Below are positions 52,253-61,325 of a stretch of DNA of 64,000 bases, piece after piece. Source of the stretch: Aquimonas sp044377145 (GTDB lineage: Bacteria > Pseudomonadota > Gammaproteobacteria > Xanthomonadales > Xanthomonadaceae). The notes under the pieces were generated by a model. It had not been told where the DNA came from. It worked only from the letters and a program-made list of their open reading frames with translations, and did no database searches. The translations under genes and the position numbers were made by a program. Every line of letters starts with the position of its first letter. The first letter of the stretch is position 1. The stretch is from the NCBI RefSeq assembly GCF_044377145.1, contig NZ_JBILJQ010000001.1, forward strand, positions 1-64,000, read 5' to 3'.

Positions 52253-53224
52253 GTGCGTCGCTGGCTGAACTCGATCGTGACATGGGCACAGGCGGTGGCC
52301 GAGCGCCGGTTGCCCGCGCTGACCCGCCTGCGCGTCGCCGAGCCACTGCCGATCGACATCCATCGGCGGCGCATCTATGTGTTGCCCAGCCGGTTCGGGC
52401 TGTTCTTCTGCGTGCTGGTGGCGGTGATGGGCATCGGCTCGCTCAACTACAACAACAACCCCGCCCTGATGCTGGTGTTCCTGCTCGCCTCCTGCATCCA
52501 CACCGCACTGTTGCGGGGCTACTTCGGGCTGTCCGGGCTGCGTCTGGTCGAGGCAGTTGCCGCACCGGTCCACGCCGGAGAGGTCGCCGAGTTGCGTCTG
52601 CGCTTCGAGGCCGATGGCAGACGGGTTCGGCGCGGCCTGCGGATCGAGCGCGCCGGCAGCGCACGCGGCTTCGAGCTGCTGCCGGACCGCTTCGCCAGCC
52701 CTGCACTGCGTCTACCGACCGAGCGTCGCGGCCTGCATCGGGTCGGCCGGATCAAGCTGTCGACCCGCCACCCGCTCGGCCTGTTCGTGATCTGGAGCTG
52801 GCTGCATCCGCAGGCCCAGGTTCTGGTCTATCCGCGGCTGGAGGCACACGCACCGCCCCTGCCCGGCGACGGCAGCAGCAGCGGCCAGCGCCGCCAGCGC
52901 AGCCCGAGCGAAGAGGTGCACGGCCTGCGCGAGCATCGTCAGGGTGATCCCCTGCGGCTGATGGCGTGGAAGCGCAGCGCCCAGTTGGGGCGGCCGCTGG
53001 TGCGCGAGTTCGAAAGCCCGGCTGGGCTGGAAGTCCTGCTCGACTACGCCCACCTCAGCCATCTGCCGGCCGAGCTGCGGATCGAGCGACTGGCGCGCTG
53101 GCTGGTCGAGGCCGAGCGGCGCGGCCTGCGCTCGGAGCTGCGCCTGCCGGGGAATCAAGTCGGCCCGGGCCGCGGCGAAGCGCATCTGCACGCCGGCATG
53201 CGTGCACTGGCGCTGCTGCCATGA
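52253..53224 (+). CDS. DUF58 domain-containing protein
   Basis: A 323-residue protein starting most likely at the GTG at 52253, 13 bases after the moxR stop. An ATG at 52193 lies inside moxR and is less likely. Two adjacent membrane helices (FGLFFCVLVAVMGIGSL and PALMLVFLLASCIHTALL) are followed by a cytoplasmic DUF58 region. Its core is EVHGLREHRQGDPLRLMAWK, the family signature. The fold is related to von Willebrand A domains. It overlaps the next gene by four bases. Confidence 0.9.
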   Translation: MRRWLNSIVTWAQAVAERRLPALTRLRVAEPLPIDIHRRRIYVLPSRFGLFFCVLVAVMGIGSLNYNNNPALMLVFLLASCIHTALLRGYFGLSGLRLVEAVAAPVHAGEVAELRLRFEADGRRVRRGLRIERAGSARGFELLPDRFASPALRLPTERRGLHRVGRIKLSTRHPLGLFVIWSWLHPQAQVLVYPRLEAHAPPLPGDGSSSGQRRQRSPSEEVHGLREHRQGDPLRLMAWKRSAQLGRPLVREFESPAGLEVLLDYAHLSHLPAELRIERLARWLVEAERRGLRSELRLPGNQVGPGRGEAHLHAGMRALALLP

Positions 53225-55284
53225 GCGCAGTCGCAGCACGCCTGCAGGCCTTGCTGGTGCCTCGGCCTGCAGCTCCCGCGCGACCGATGCTTGAGCGCAA
53301 ATTGTTCGGCTGGTGCATGGCCGCCGCACTGGCTGCGCTGCTGCCGCTGGGCCTGCAGCTGGTCAGCTGGCTGGGCCCCTTGCTCGGCCTGCTCGCGGTG
53401 CTCGGCGGTATTGCGGGCCTGCGCGGGGTCACCGTGCCGCCGTGGCTGCGCCTGCTGCTGACTGTCGGCGTGGCCGGGCTGGTGATGTTCACCTACGAGT
53501 TCCGCTTCGGCCGTGATACCGGCGCCGGTCTGCTGGCGACCATGCTGGCGTTGAAGCTTCTGGAGACCCATCGCCTGCGCGATGCGCGCAGCCTGCTCAG
53601 CTTCAGCCTGTTCGCGATCATGGCCGCCTTTCTGCAGGATCAGGGGCCACTGACCCTGGGGCTGGCACTGATCGCGACCGTGCTCGCGCTGACGGCGCTG
53701 GCGCGTGTCTCTGAACTGGAATCCGGAGCACCCGCCGAGGCCCAGCGTGTGTCGGCACAGCTGGGCCTGAGCGCCAGCCTGATGCTGCTGTCGCTGCCGC
53801 TGGCAATCGCCGGCTTTCTGCTGTTTCCGCGCCTGCCGCAGCCGCTGTGGGGCCTGCCCAACAATGCCGCCGAGGCGCGCACGGGCTTGAGCGAAAGCAT
53901 GTCGCCGGGCGATATCTCGGCGCTGTTCATCGACGACAGCCCGATCCTGCGTGTGCAGTTCAGCGGACCGCGACCGGACGACAGCGAGCTGTTCTGGCGC
54001 GGACCGGTGCTGAGCGAGTTCGACGGCCGCAGCTGGACCCTGGTGTCGTGGATCCGCCACCTCGAACCGGCAGCGCTGCAGCTGAGCGGCAGGACGCTGC
54101 AGTACGAGCTGATCCAGGAACCTACCGATCGGCGCTGGGTGCTTGCGCTCGATGTGCCAATGGCGCCCGCCAATGAGGCACCGGGCGTCCACGAACTGCG
54201 GCTGAGCCAGGACCGAAGTGTGCTGAGCGCCAAGCCCTTGGCCGAGGTCAGCCGACATCCGCTGGTATCGGCGCTCGGCGCGGTGTTCGAGGCCGACTTG
54301 CCGCTCAGTTTCCGCCAGCGTCTGCTGGCTCTGCCGCAGGGGTTCAACCCGCGCGCCCGCGCCCTGGTCGAAGGCTGGCGTCAGCAGGGCCTGGATGCAG
54401 ACGGCCAGATCCGCGCTGCGCTGCAGCTGTTCAATCGCGAGTTCACCTATTCGCTGACGCCGCCGCCGCTGGGTCGCGACAGCATCGACGACTTCCTGTT
54501 CAACACCCGCGAGGGCTACTGCGAGCATTTCTCCTCGGCCTTCACTGTGATGATGCGGATGGCCGGGATTCCTGCACGTGTGGTCACCGGCTACCAGGGC
54601 GGTTTCTACAATCCGATCGGCGATTACGTGGTGGTTCGGCAGTCGGATGCCCACGCCTGGAGTGAGGTCTGGCTGGAGGACCGAGGCTGGGTACGGATCG
54701 ATCCCACGGCCGCCGTGGCGCCTGAGCGCATCCGCAGCGGCGGTGACAGCGCGGAGTCGCGGCGCGGCGCGTTTTTCCAGGCCTTCGGCCCGCTGCTTGA
54801 TGTCGCCGACTGGGTGCGGCATGGCTGGAACACGGTCGTGCTGGGCTTCAACTCCGCGCGCCAGCGCAGCCTGCTGCTGTCGTTCGGCATCGATGGCTCG
54901 GACTGGCGTGAAGTCGGGCTGGCCCTGATCGGCGGTTTCGGGCTGGCGCTCGGTCTGACCTTGTGGCTGGTGATGCGCGGCGGACGGACCCAGACAGATC
55001 CGCTGGTCGCCGCCTATCTGAAGCTCTGCGGGAGGCTGGCGCGTCGCGGCGTGCGGCGCGCTCTGCACGAGCCGGTGCTTGCGTTTGCCGAGCGCGCTGC
55101 GGCGCTGTTGCCCGACGACGCCGAGCGCTTGCGCGAACTCAGCAGCGATTACGCGCAGCAGCGCTACGCTGCCAACGCTGACACGAGCGCGCGGGCGACC
55201 TTGATTCTTCGCCTGCAGCGCTTCCGCCCGCGCAGTCGTCGTGTCCGCGAACACATCTCTCCGCGCCCGCAGGCGCACACTTGA
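53221..55284 (+). CDS. tgpA: TgpA-like membrane transglutaminase (DUF3488/transglutaminase core)
   Basis: A 687-residue inner-membrane protein whose ATG overlaps the DUF58 stop (ATGA). Six or so N-terminal helices carry the DUF3488 region. The periplasmic transglutaminase-like domain has the complete triad Cys434 (REGYCEHFSSAF), His478 (SDAHAWSEVW) and Asp494 (RIDPTAAVAPERI). One more helix near 570 leads to a DUF4129-like tail. The Pseudomonas homologue TgpA is essential, with an unknown envelope substrate. The moxR-DUF58-tgpA order is the classic arrangement. Confidence 0.95.
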   Translation: MSAVAARLQALLVPRPAAPARPMLERKLFGWCMAAALAALLPLGLQLVSWLGPLLGLLAVLGGIAGLRGVTVPPWLRLLLTVGVAGLVMFTYEFRFGRDTGAGLLATMLALKLLETHRLRDARSLLSFSLFAIMAAFLQDQGPLTLGLALIATVLALTALARVSELESGAPAEAQRVSAQLGLSASLMLLSLPLAIAGFLLFPRLPQPLWGLPNNAAEARTGLSESMSPGDISALFIDDSPILRVQFSGPRPDDSELFWRGPVLSEFDGRSWTLVSWIRHLEPAALQLSGRTLQYELIQEPTDRRWVLALDVPMAPANEAPGVHELRLSQDRSVLSAKPLAEVSRHPLVSALGAVFEADLPLSFRQRLLALPQGFNPRARALVEGWRQQGLDADGQIRAALQLFNREFTYSLTPPPLGRDSIDDFLFNTREGYCEHFSSAFTVMMRMAGIPARVVTGYQGGFYNPIGDYVVVRQSDAHAWSEVWLEDRGWVRIDPTAAVAPERIRSGGDSAESRRGAFFQAFGPLLDVADWVRHGWNTVVLGFNSARQRSLLLSFGIDGSDWREVGLALIGGFGLALGLTLWLVMRGGRTQTDPLVAAYLKLCGRLARRGVRRALHEPVLAFAERAAALLPDDAERLRELSSDYAQQRYAANADTSARATLILRLQRFRPRSRRVREHISPRPQAHT

Positions 55285-55308
55285 TTCCATCGTCGAACGG
55301 AGGTTCCC

Positions 55309-55821
55309 ATGCGCATGCCACTGTTGTTCCCCACCCTGCTCGCGCTTGGCCTCGGTGCCTGCGCGACCGGCCCCGCACCGATCCGCGGTGAGTTTTCCGC
55401 GCAAAGCCCCGACCAGGCGCGCGAGCAAGGCTCTGCCAATGCCAGCGTGCGCTGGGGCGGCAGCTTGATTGCTGTCGAGCCGGATCCGACCCGCACCTGC
55501 TTCGTGGTGCTGTCGCGCCCGCTGTCCGCCGGCGGCAAACCGATCATCAAGCGCGAAACCACCGATGGCCGCTTCATCGCTTGCCGCGGCGGATTCTACG
55601 ATCCAGCCCTGTTCGCAGAAGGCCGCGATGTCACCTTCACGGGTCGGGTCGAGGGGTTCGAGGAGCGCCAGATCGGTGCTTTCAGCTATCGCTACCCCAA
55701 GCTCGCAGCCGATGTCGTGTATCTGTGGCCCGAACCGGCCAACGTGCCTGACCCGCGCTACGCCTTCCCCTACCGCTCACCCGCCTTTGCCCCGTGGTGG
55801 GGCTATCGCCCGTTCTGGTAA
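55309..55821 (+). CDS. Slp-family outer-membrane lipoprotein
   Basis: A 170-residue lipoprotein with signal LFPTLLALGLGACAT and lipobox Cys. Slp features are VRWGGSLIAVEPDPTRTCFV, VLSRPLSAGGKPI, GRFIACRGGFYDPALFAEGRD and VTFTGRVEGFEERQIGAF. Members are surface lipoproteins induced by starvation or acid in enterobacteria. The C-terminus is aromatic (APWWGYRPFW). It follows tgpA by 24 bases and ends before a strong bidirectional terminator. Confidence 0.88.
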   Translation: MRMPLLFPTLLALGLGACATGPAPIRGEFSAQSPDQAREQGSANASVRWGGSLIAVEPDPTRTCFVVLSRPLSAGGKPIIKRETTDGRFIACRGGFYDPALFAEGRDVTFTGRVEGFEERQIGAFSYRYPKLAADVVYLWPEPANVPDPRYAFPYRSPAFAPWWGYRPFW

Positions 55822-55841
55822 CCGAGCAGCTATCACCCACG

Positions 55842-55869
55842 AAAAACCCCGGCCTGAGCCGGGGTTTTT
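55842..55869. terminator. Bidirectional rho-independent terminator between slp and folE2
   Basis: AAAAACCCCGGC (55842-55853) and GCCGGGGTTTTT (55858-55869) form a perfect 12-pair stem with a CTGA loop and T tracts in both directions, between two convergent genes. Confidence 0.95.
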
Positions 55870-55896
55870 CATTGGTCGAAACCGTCGATGCCGTGC

Positions 55897-56907
55897 TCAG
55901 CGATGGTTGGAGAGCGGAGCGATCCAGTCGAGGCCATTGCTGTAGCCACCGGCCACGCCTTTCACCGCCACCGCTACCGCGTTGTGCGGGTGCAGGCTTT
56001 CGTAGTGCGAGGCGCGCAGCCAGAAGTCGGCAATGCGCTCGTCCTCATTCAGCGCCGACTGCATGCGCCGGGCGGCGTCTTCGCAGAACATCAGGTTCTC
56101 GCCGTTCAGCAGTGCAAAAGCCTGTTCGTCCTCTCGCTTCACCGCCGACTGCACTGGCGTTTTCAGCGCGTTCTCGATGCGGTCGATCACGTCGATGATC
56201 GGGAAGTTGGCGAACGAAGGCAGCAGGCGCACCCGCACCTCGGCGCTTGAGCGCTGGCTGTGCGGTGTGGCGCGGATTCCTTTTTCCGTACCGAGCCATG
56301 CGAGCACGGCGTCGCGATCAAATGAATCGCTGGCCGGGAAGTCGGTCTGGAACTGCTCCTGGATCAGCTGCCGCGCCAGCGCCGCCGAACACGGACAGGT
56401 GCTGGAGTACGGAATCTGCACCGACAGCTCGACCTGGAACTGGCCGTGCTCCATCAGCCCGGTGATGACGGTCGGGTAGCTCTTCCAGCCGCTGTTGTCA
56501 CTCTTGAGCGCACGCCGCCGCACCAGGTGCTCGAACTCGACGCGCACCAGGGCGCGGTCGGACAGATCGGCGTGCGACTCCAGGAAGTCTTTCAGCAGAC
56601 GCCGCAGCGTGGTCGGCGACAGCGTCTCGTTCGACAGCGATTTGTCGACATGCAGATACAGCCGCGACATGTGGATGCCGCGCACTTCGGGGCGTTTCAG
56701 GTTGACGTAGGCGGTGACGCGCGCGCCGCTGGTGACGGTGGCGCCGTCGGCACTGGCGATACTCACGGGCACTTCGATGTGGCCCATGCCCACCCAGTCC
56801 AGCACGCCGGCGACCGCGGGTTTGGCCTCGGAGGCGATGTCAGGCATCGCACGCACGACGTTTTCAGCAATCGGTGGGGACACGCCGGTCTCCTCGTAAT
56901 GGGTCAT
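55897..56907 (-). CDS. folE2: GTP cyclohydrolase FolE2 (type IB)
   Basis: A 336-residue enzyme that converts GTP to dihydroneopterin triphosphate, the first step of folate and preQ0 synthesis, with flexible metal use. The ATG at 56907 is preferred, and a GTG four codons earlier is also possible. Family motifs are RGIHMSRLYLHVDKSLS, QIPYSSTCPCSAALA with the active cysteine, GIRATPHSQRSSAEV, and ENLMFCEDAARRMQ. It may feed both pab-dependent folate and the tgt/queA queuosine pathway seen elsewhere in the window. No Zur box was identified. Confidence 0.96.
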   Translation of the reverse strand: MTHYEETGVSPPIAENVVRAMPDIASEAKPAVAGVLDWVGMGHIEVPVSIASADGATVTSGARVTAYVNLKRPEVRGIHMSRLYLHVDKSLSNETLSPTTLRRLLKDFLESHADLSDRALVRVEFEHLVRRRALKSDNSGWKSYPTVITGLMEHGQFQVELSVQIPYSSTCPCSAALARQLIQEQFQTDFPASDSFDRDAVLAWLGTEKGIRATPHSQRSSAEVRVRLLPSFANFPIIDVIDRIENALKTPVQSAVKREDEQAFALLNGENLMFCEDAARRMQSALNEDERIADFWLRASHYESLHPHNAVAVAVKGVAGGYSNGLDWIAPLSNHR

Positions 56908-57047
56908 CGGGATTTCCACGGCACCTTAGGTGGGGAGGTGTCGCCTTGATGTCAAGCCAGGCGGCGGCTGAGGTGGGCGACTATAGCCGAGCCGGGCTGA
57001 GCGGCCGATGCATGCACAAGGACACTCCGTTGCGCGCCCGGGCCGAT

Positions 57048-57860
57048 TCAGTCGCGCGCAAACGTCGGCATCGCCGCGCTGCGCCGCGCCGCAGCCCACA
57101 GGCTCAGCAGCAGACGGACACCGCGCGGCTGCGGCTGTGCATCGCCGCCCTGCAGTCGATCCAGCCGCCAGCGCGCGACCGCCACCTGCAGCGCCCGCGG
57201 ACGCGCCAGCCGGGCCGGCGCGGGCGGCAGCTGCTGCGTAAGCGCCAGCGCGAAATCGCGAACGAAGGCCGCGCGCGCAGCGGCGTGCTCGGGATGGGCA
57301 AGATGCGCAGGGGCCAAGCCGTGGCGGGCCAGCAGATTGCGCGGCAGCCGCGCCTGAGCATGAAACCCGGCCTGCGCGCGCAGCATCCGCCGCAGCAGCA
57401 GATCGCCAGCGATCTGCGCAGCAGCCGGTTCGCCGCCGAACATTCGGCGCTCCAGCGCATCGATGGCCGCGGCCATCGGCCGGAGCACAGCCAATCCGGC
57501 ATCGATATCGGAAGGCGCCAGATCACGCTCGACCAGCTGCACGCCGGCCTCGGCCAGGCCGCGCCAAAGCGCGGCCTCGTCCATCTCAGCGGAAGGATGA
57601 TCGAACAGCGCCTGTACCAGCGGATGGCGGCCCTGGCCGGCCACGCCGCGCGTCAGCTCGTCGGCCCACCAGGCCAGCTTGGTCTGGGCGATGAAGGGCT
57701 CGGACAGCTCGAAGCAGGCTTCCTCGATCTCGTCCTGCAGCGCATACCACAGCGCGATCCGACTGCGTTCGGCGGCCGGCAGAAAGATCGCCTGCAGGGC
57801 CAGTTCAGGCCGGCGCGCATGCAGCTTCTGCAGCTGCGCATCGACACTTTCCGCACTCAC
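57048..57860 (-). CDS. Squalene/phytoene-synthase-like protein lacking catalytic Asp motifs
   Basis: A 270-residue all-helical protein starting at the GTG at 57860, which overlaps the upstream stop (GTGA). The segment CFELSEPFIAQTKLAWWADEL fits the family pattern of SEPMLGEIRLQWW, so the fold is that of squalene/phytoene synthases. The first DxxxD motif is replaced by QDEIEEAC and the second (usually NILRDVGED) is not recognisable, so prenyl transfer is unlikely. Mitochondrial NDUFAF6 is a comparable inactive relative. It follows ubiG and the HAD phosphatase in a coupled run. Confidence 0.75.
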   Translation of the reverse strand: MSAESVDAQLQKLHARRPELALQAIFLPAAERSRIALWYALQDEIEEACFELSEPFIAQTKLAWWADELTRGVAGQGRHPLVQALFDHPSAEMDEAALWRGLAEAGVQLVERDLAPSDIDAGLAVLRPMAAAIDALERRMFGGEPAAAQIAGDLLLRRMLRAQAGFHAQARLPRNLLARHGLAPAHLAHPEHAAARAAFVRDFALALTQQLPPAPARLARPRALQVAVARWRLDRLQGGDAQPQPRGVRLLLSLWAAARRSAAMPTFARD

Positions 57861-58528
57861 CCGTGGCGCTCCGCCCGCAGCAGGGCTTCGTCCAGCAGCT
57901 GCGCAGGCGCCGACAGCACGCGCTGGGCGCCCCATGCGCTGGGCGGGTGGGCTGGATCGAAGTAGCCCCAATCAACCGCGATGCCGCGCAGGCCGGCGGC
58001 GTGGGCGGATTCGATATCGCGCGGGTCGTCGCCCAGGTACAGGCTGAGCGCGGGGGTGGCGTCGATCCGGCGACAGGCCTCCAGCAGCGGCAGCGGATGC
58101 GGCTTGCGCTCAGCCAGGGTGTCGCCGCCGATCAGTACGCCGCTGCGCTCCAGCAATCCGAGCGCCGCGCACAGCGGCCGTGCCAGCCCTTCCGCCTTGT
58201 TGGTAACGATGCCCCAGCGCAGCCCACGCGCCTCGATCGCGTCCAGCATCTCGGCCACGCCGGGGAACAGGCGCGAATGCGCAGCCACCGCGCTGGCGTA
58301 CAGCTGCAGGAACTCGCCGAGCGTGCCCTCGTCCTGCGCATCGAAGCCAGGAATCGCCGCGCCCAGCATGGCCCGCGCGCCTCGCGAGACGAAGGGCCGA
58401 AACGCTGGCATCGCAAAGTCATCCAGCCCGCGCCGCGCGCGCAGCGCGTTGGCGGCATGCAGCAGATCGGCCGCGCTGTCGACCAGGGTGCCGTCCAGAT
58501 CGAACAGCACCGCCCCACGCTCAGCCAC
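57857..58528 (-). CDS. HAD-family phosphatase, Gph/MupP type
   Basis: A 223-residue HAD hydrolase with FDLDGTLVDSAADL (nucleophile Asp), GIVTNKAEGLARPL (motif II), the motif III Lys in ERKPHPLPLL, and LYLGDDPRDIESAHAAG (motif IV). It is placed right after ubiG with an eight-base overlap. In pseudomonads the ubiG-adjacent enzyme is MupP, an N-acetylmuramate-6-phosphate phosphatase for peptidoglycan recycling. Phosphoglycolate phosphatase is the alternative. Sequence alone does not decide between them. Confidence 0.88.
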   Translation of the reverse strand: MAERGAVLFDLDGTLVDSAADLLHAANALRARRGLDDFAMPAFRPFVSRGARAMLGAAIPGFDAQDEGTLGEFLQLYASAVAAHSRLFPGVAEMLDAIEARGLRWGIVTNKAEGLARPLCAALGLLERSGVLIGGDTLAERKPHPLPLLEACRRIDATPALSLYLGDDPRDIESAHAAGLRGIAVDWGYFDPAHPPSAWGAQRVLSAPAQLLDEALLRAERHG

Positions 58529-59267
58529 GGACGGCCTCCGGCTTGCGCGCGCAGGCGAGGTAGTTGACCTGGGTGTGCCCGCCGACGGTCGCCGAGCGGG
58601 TCAACGGGTTGTAGTGCAGGCCGCTGACATCTTCGAGTTCAAGCCCGGCGGCGCGGATCGCGCCGGCCAGCTCGGAGGGCCGGATGAACTGCGCATAGCG
58701 ATGGGTGCCGCGCGGCAGCAGACGCATCACGTATTCAGCGCCTACGATGGCCAGACCGAATGCGGCAGGCGTGCGATTGAGTGTGGACAGGAACAGACGC
58801 CCGCCGGGTTTCAGCAGTCGCGCGCAGGCCTCGATCACCGATGCCGGATCCGGCACGTGCTCGAGCATTTCCATGCAGGTGATGACGTCGAAGCGCTCGG
58901 GCGCAGCCTCGGCCAGCGACTCGACCGACTGCTCCCGATAGTCGACCTTCAGCCCGGATTCGTACAGGTGCAGCCGTGCCGCCTCCAGCACTTCGGGCGA
59001 CAGATCCAGCGCAGTGACCTCAGCGCCGGCAGCGGCCAGCGCCTCCGACAGCAGCCCGCCGCCGCAGCCGACATCGAGCGCGAGCGCGCCCCGCAGCGGC
59101 GCACGCTCGGCGACGTAGCGCAGCCGCGCCGGATTCAGGTCATGCAGCGGTCGCGCCTCGCCGTTCGGATCCCACCAGCGCGCGGCGAGCTGGCCGAAGC
59201 GCGCGAGCTCGGCGGGGTCGGCATTGACACGGGGTGCCACATTCGCGGCGGCGGTGGGGAAGTTCAT
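58521..59267 (-). CDS. ubiG: Ubiquinone biosynthesis O-methyltransferase UbiG
   Basis: A 248-residue SAM methyltransferase for both O-methylations of ubiquinone synthesis. It begins MNFPTAAANVAPRVNADPAE, then ELARFGQLAARWWDPNGEARPL, a UbiG hallmark, followed by LDVGCGGGLLSEAL (SAM loop), VITCMEMLEHVPDP and FLSTLNRTPAAFGLAIVGAE. It lies between the amidohydrolase and the HAD phosphatase. Confidence 0.97.
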   Translation of the reverse strand: MNFPTAAANVAPRVNADPAELARFGQLAARWWDPNGEARPLHDLNPARLRYVAERAPLRGALALDVGCGGGLLSEALAAAGAEVTALDLSPEVLEAARLHLYESGLKVDYREQSVESLAEAAPERFDVITCMEMLEHVPDPASVIEACARLLKPGGRLFLSTLNRTPAAFGLAIVGAEYVMRLLPRGTHRYAQFIRPSELAGAIRAAGLELEDVSGLHYNPLTRSATVGGHTQVNYLACARKPEAVRG

Positions 59268-59280
59268 GCGCCTGGGCCTG

Positions 59281-60609
59281 TCAGTGGGAACGCGGAATCG
59301 CCGCGATGCGCTGGCGCCATTCGTCGACCCGCGCCATCAAACCCACAAGGTCGACATCGACCAGCTGACGCTCGGCCAGGCGGCGACGGCCCTGGATCCA
59401 CACGTCGCTGACCTGCTGGCGCGCACCGGCGTAGACCAGCTGCGAGATCAGGTTGTAGAACGGCTGCGACTCCGGCTGATCGAGATCGACCACGATCAGG
59501 TCGGCCGCCTTGCCCGGCTCGATCGAGCCGATCGTGTCTTCCAGACCCATCGCGCGGGCGCTGCCGAGCGTGGCCATGCGCAGCGCATTCGGCGCGTCCA
59601 GCGCGGCTGCGTCCATCGCCACGCCCTTGGCGAGCAGAGCGGCGGTGCGCATCTCGCCGAACATGTCGAGATCGTTGTTGGACGCGCAGCCGTCGGTGCC
59701 CAACGCGATGTTGGCGCCAGCACGACGCAGGGCCTCGATCGGACAGAAGCCCGAGGCCAGTTTGAGATTCGACTCCGGGCAGTGGCCGATCGACACCCCG
59801 TTGGCCGCACACAGCTCGATCTCGGCAGGCGTGAGCTGGGTCATGTGGATCGCCAGCAGCTGCGAGTTCACAAGGCCCAGGCGCTGCAGCCGCGCCAGCG
59901 GGCGCTGACCGTACTGCTTCAGCGAGTCTTCGATTTCCTGCGCGGTCTCGTGCACATGGCAGTGGACCACCAGGCCCATCTGGTCGGCCAGCAGGCGGAT
60001 GCGCTCGAAGCTGGAATCCTTGACCGTATACGGCGCATGCGGCACGAAGGCCGTGCTGATCAACGCATCGCCGCGCAAGGCGTCATGCAGCTCCAGCGCG
60101 CGGTCGAAATACTCGTCGTCGTTCTTCGCCCAGGCCGTCGGAAAGTCGATCACCGGCAGGCCGACAGTGGCGCGGAAGCCCATGCGCCGATAGGTCGCAG
60201 CGGCTGCGTCGGGGAAGAAGTAGTTCTCGTTGCAGGTGGTGGTGCCGCCGCGCAGCATCTCGACCACGGCCAGCTCGACGCCACATCCGACGAACTCGCG
60301 CCCCATCACCGCGCCCTCGACCGGCCAGACGTGTTCATTCAGCCACGTCATCAAGGGCAGGTCGTCAGCCAAGCCGCGCATCAGGGTCATCGGGTTGTGC
60401 GTATGCACGTTGACCAGACCCGGCAGCAGCGCACCCTTTGGGCGACAGACGCGCTCACGCGGGGCGTAGCGCAGACGCGCCTCGGCGATCGGCAGCAGTT
60501 CCACGATGCGCCCGCCGTCGATCGCCACCGCATGGTCCAACAGCACCTGCGCATGCGGCTCCACCGGCACGACCCAGCCGGCTTCGATCAACAGGTCGAT
60601 CTCACGCAT
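59281..60609 (-). CDS. Amidohydrolase, methylthioadenosine/S-adenosylhomocysteine deaminase type
   Basis: A 442-residue TRZ/ATZ-family metal hydrolase. The ATG at 60609 follows AAGGAG five bases upstream. Metal ligands appear in PGLVNVHTHNPMTLMRG (HxH), GLVVHCHVHETAQE, LAIHMTQLTP and IALGTDGCASNNDLDMFGEM. These proteins deaminate 5'-methylthioadenosine, SAH or related adenosines. In this order next to ubiG it may help remove SAH made by methyltransferases, but that is inference. It is followed 13 bases later by ubiG. Confidence 0.92.
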   Translation of the reverse strand: MREIDLLIEAGWVVPVEPHAQVLLDHAVAIDGGRIVELLPIAEARLRYAPRERVCRPKGALLPGLVNVHTHNPMTLMRGLADDLPLMTWLNEHVWPVEGAVMGREFVGCGVELAVVEMLRGGTTTCNENYFFPDAAAATYRRMGFRATVGLPVIDFPTAWAKNDDEYFDRALELHDALRGDALISTAFVPHAPYTVKDSSFERIRLLADQMGLVVHCHVHETAQEIEDSLKQYGQRPLARLQRLGLVNSQLLAIHMTQLTPAEIELCAANGVSIGHCPESNLKLASGFCPIEALRRAGANIALGTDGCASNNDLDMFGEMRTAALLAKGVAMDAAALDAPNALRMATLGSARAMGLEDTIGSIEPGKAADLIVVDLDQPESQPFYNLISQLVYAGARQQVSDVWIQGRRRLAERQLVDVDLVGLMARVDEWRQRIAAIPRSH

Positions 60610-60638
60610 CACAACTCCTTCGCGGCCATCCAATAGCA

Positions 60639-60663
60639 GCGACCCGGCGCTGGGCCGGGTCGC
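60639..60663 (-). terminator. Hairpin after efp, possible terminator
   Basis: GCGACCCGGC (60639-60648) pairs with GCCGGGTCGC (60654-60663) around a five-base loop, directly after the efp stop and before the amidohydrolase ribosome site. There is no T tract, so termination strength is doubtful. Confidence 0.5.
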
Positions 60664-60669
60664 GAAGAC

Positions 60670-61236
60670 TTACTTGACGCGGCTGACGTACTCGCCGCTT
60701 CGGGTATCGCAGCGAATCAGCTCACCGTTTTCGATGAACAGCGGCACCCGCACCACCGCGCCGGTTTCGAGCTTGGCCGGCTTGCCGCCGCCCGAGGCCG
60801 TATCGCCGCGCATGCCCGGGTCGGTTTCAACGATCTGCAGTTCGACGAAGTTCGGCGGCGCCACCGCCAGCGGCGCGCCGTTCCACAGCGTCACCACGCA
60901 CATCTCCTCGCCCTTCAGCCACTTCGCAGCGTCGCCAACGATGGCCGCATCGGCGGTGAACTGCTCGAAGCTGTCGAGCTGCATGAAGTTCCAGAACTCG
61001 CCGTCGCTGTAGAGGTACTGCATGTCGGTATCGACCACGTCGGCGCCTTCAACGGTTTCGTTGGCCTTGATGGTCTTCTCGGTGGTGCGGCCGTTCTTCA
61101 GGTTGCGCACACGGATGCGGGTGAAGGCCTGGCCCTTGCCGGGCTTGATGAACTCGGCTTCGACGATGACATAGGGGTCGCCATCGAAGATGATCTTGAG
61201 TCCATTTTTGACGTCGTTCAGACCAAAGGTGGCCAT
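60670..61236 (-). CDS. efp: Elongation factor P
   Basis: A 188-residue three-domain tRNA mimic that rescues ribosomes stalled at proline runs. Lys34 in the tip loop FIKPGKGQAF is the beta-lysylation site used by EpmA/EpmB-type systems. The C-terminal SGEYVSRVK is typical. The efp start faces the epmB start across 89 bases of shared upstream DNA. Confidence 0.98.
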   Translation of the reverse strand: MATFGLNDVKNGLKIIFDGDPYVIVEAEFIKPGKGQAFTRIRVRNLKNGRTTEKTIKANETVEGADVVDTDMQYLYSDGEFWNFMQLDSFEQFTADAAIVGDAAKWLKGEEMCVVTLWNGAPLAVAPPNFVELQIVETDPGMRGDTASGGGKPAKLETGAVVRVPLFIENGELIRCDTRSGEYVSRVK

Positions 61237-61325
61237 GCGTGCTCCAGAGGTTCGAGCCGCAGGCTGCGGCTACACTGTTCGGTTGTTAGGTCATCGCCGG
61301 CAAACGGCCGGACAAAAGAGGCGAA

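Noticed and set aside
53155..55428. Minus-strand frame of 757 codons opposite tgpA.
   Set aside because: Gln/Arg-rich shadow of a GC-rich gene. The plus-strand frame has all transglutaminase motifs.
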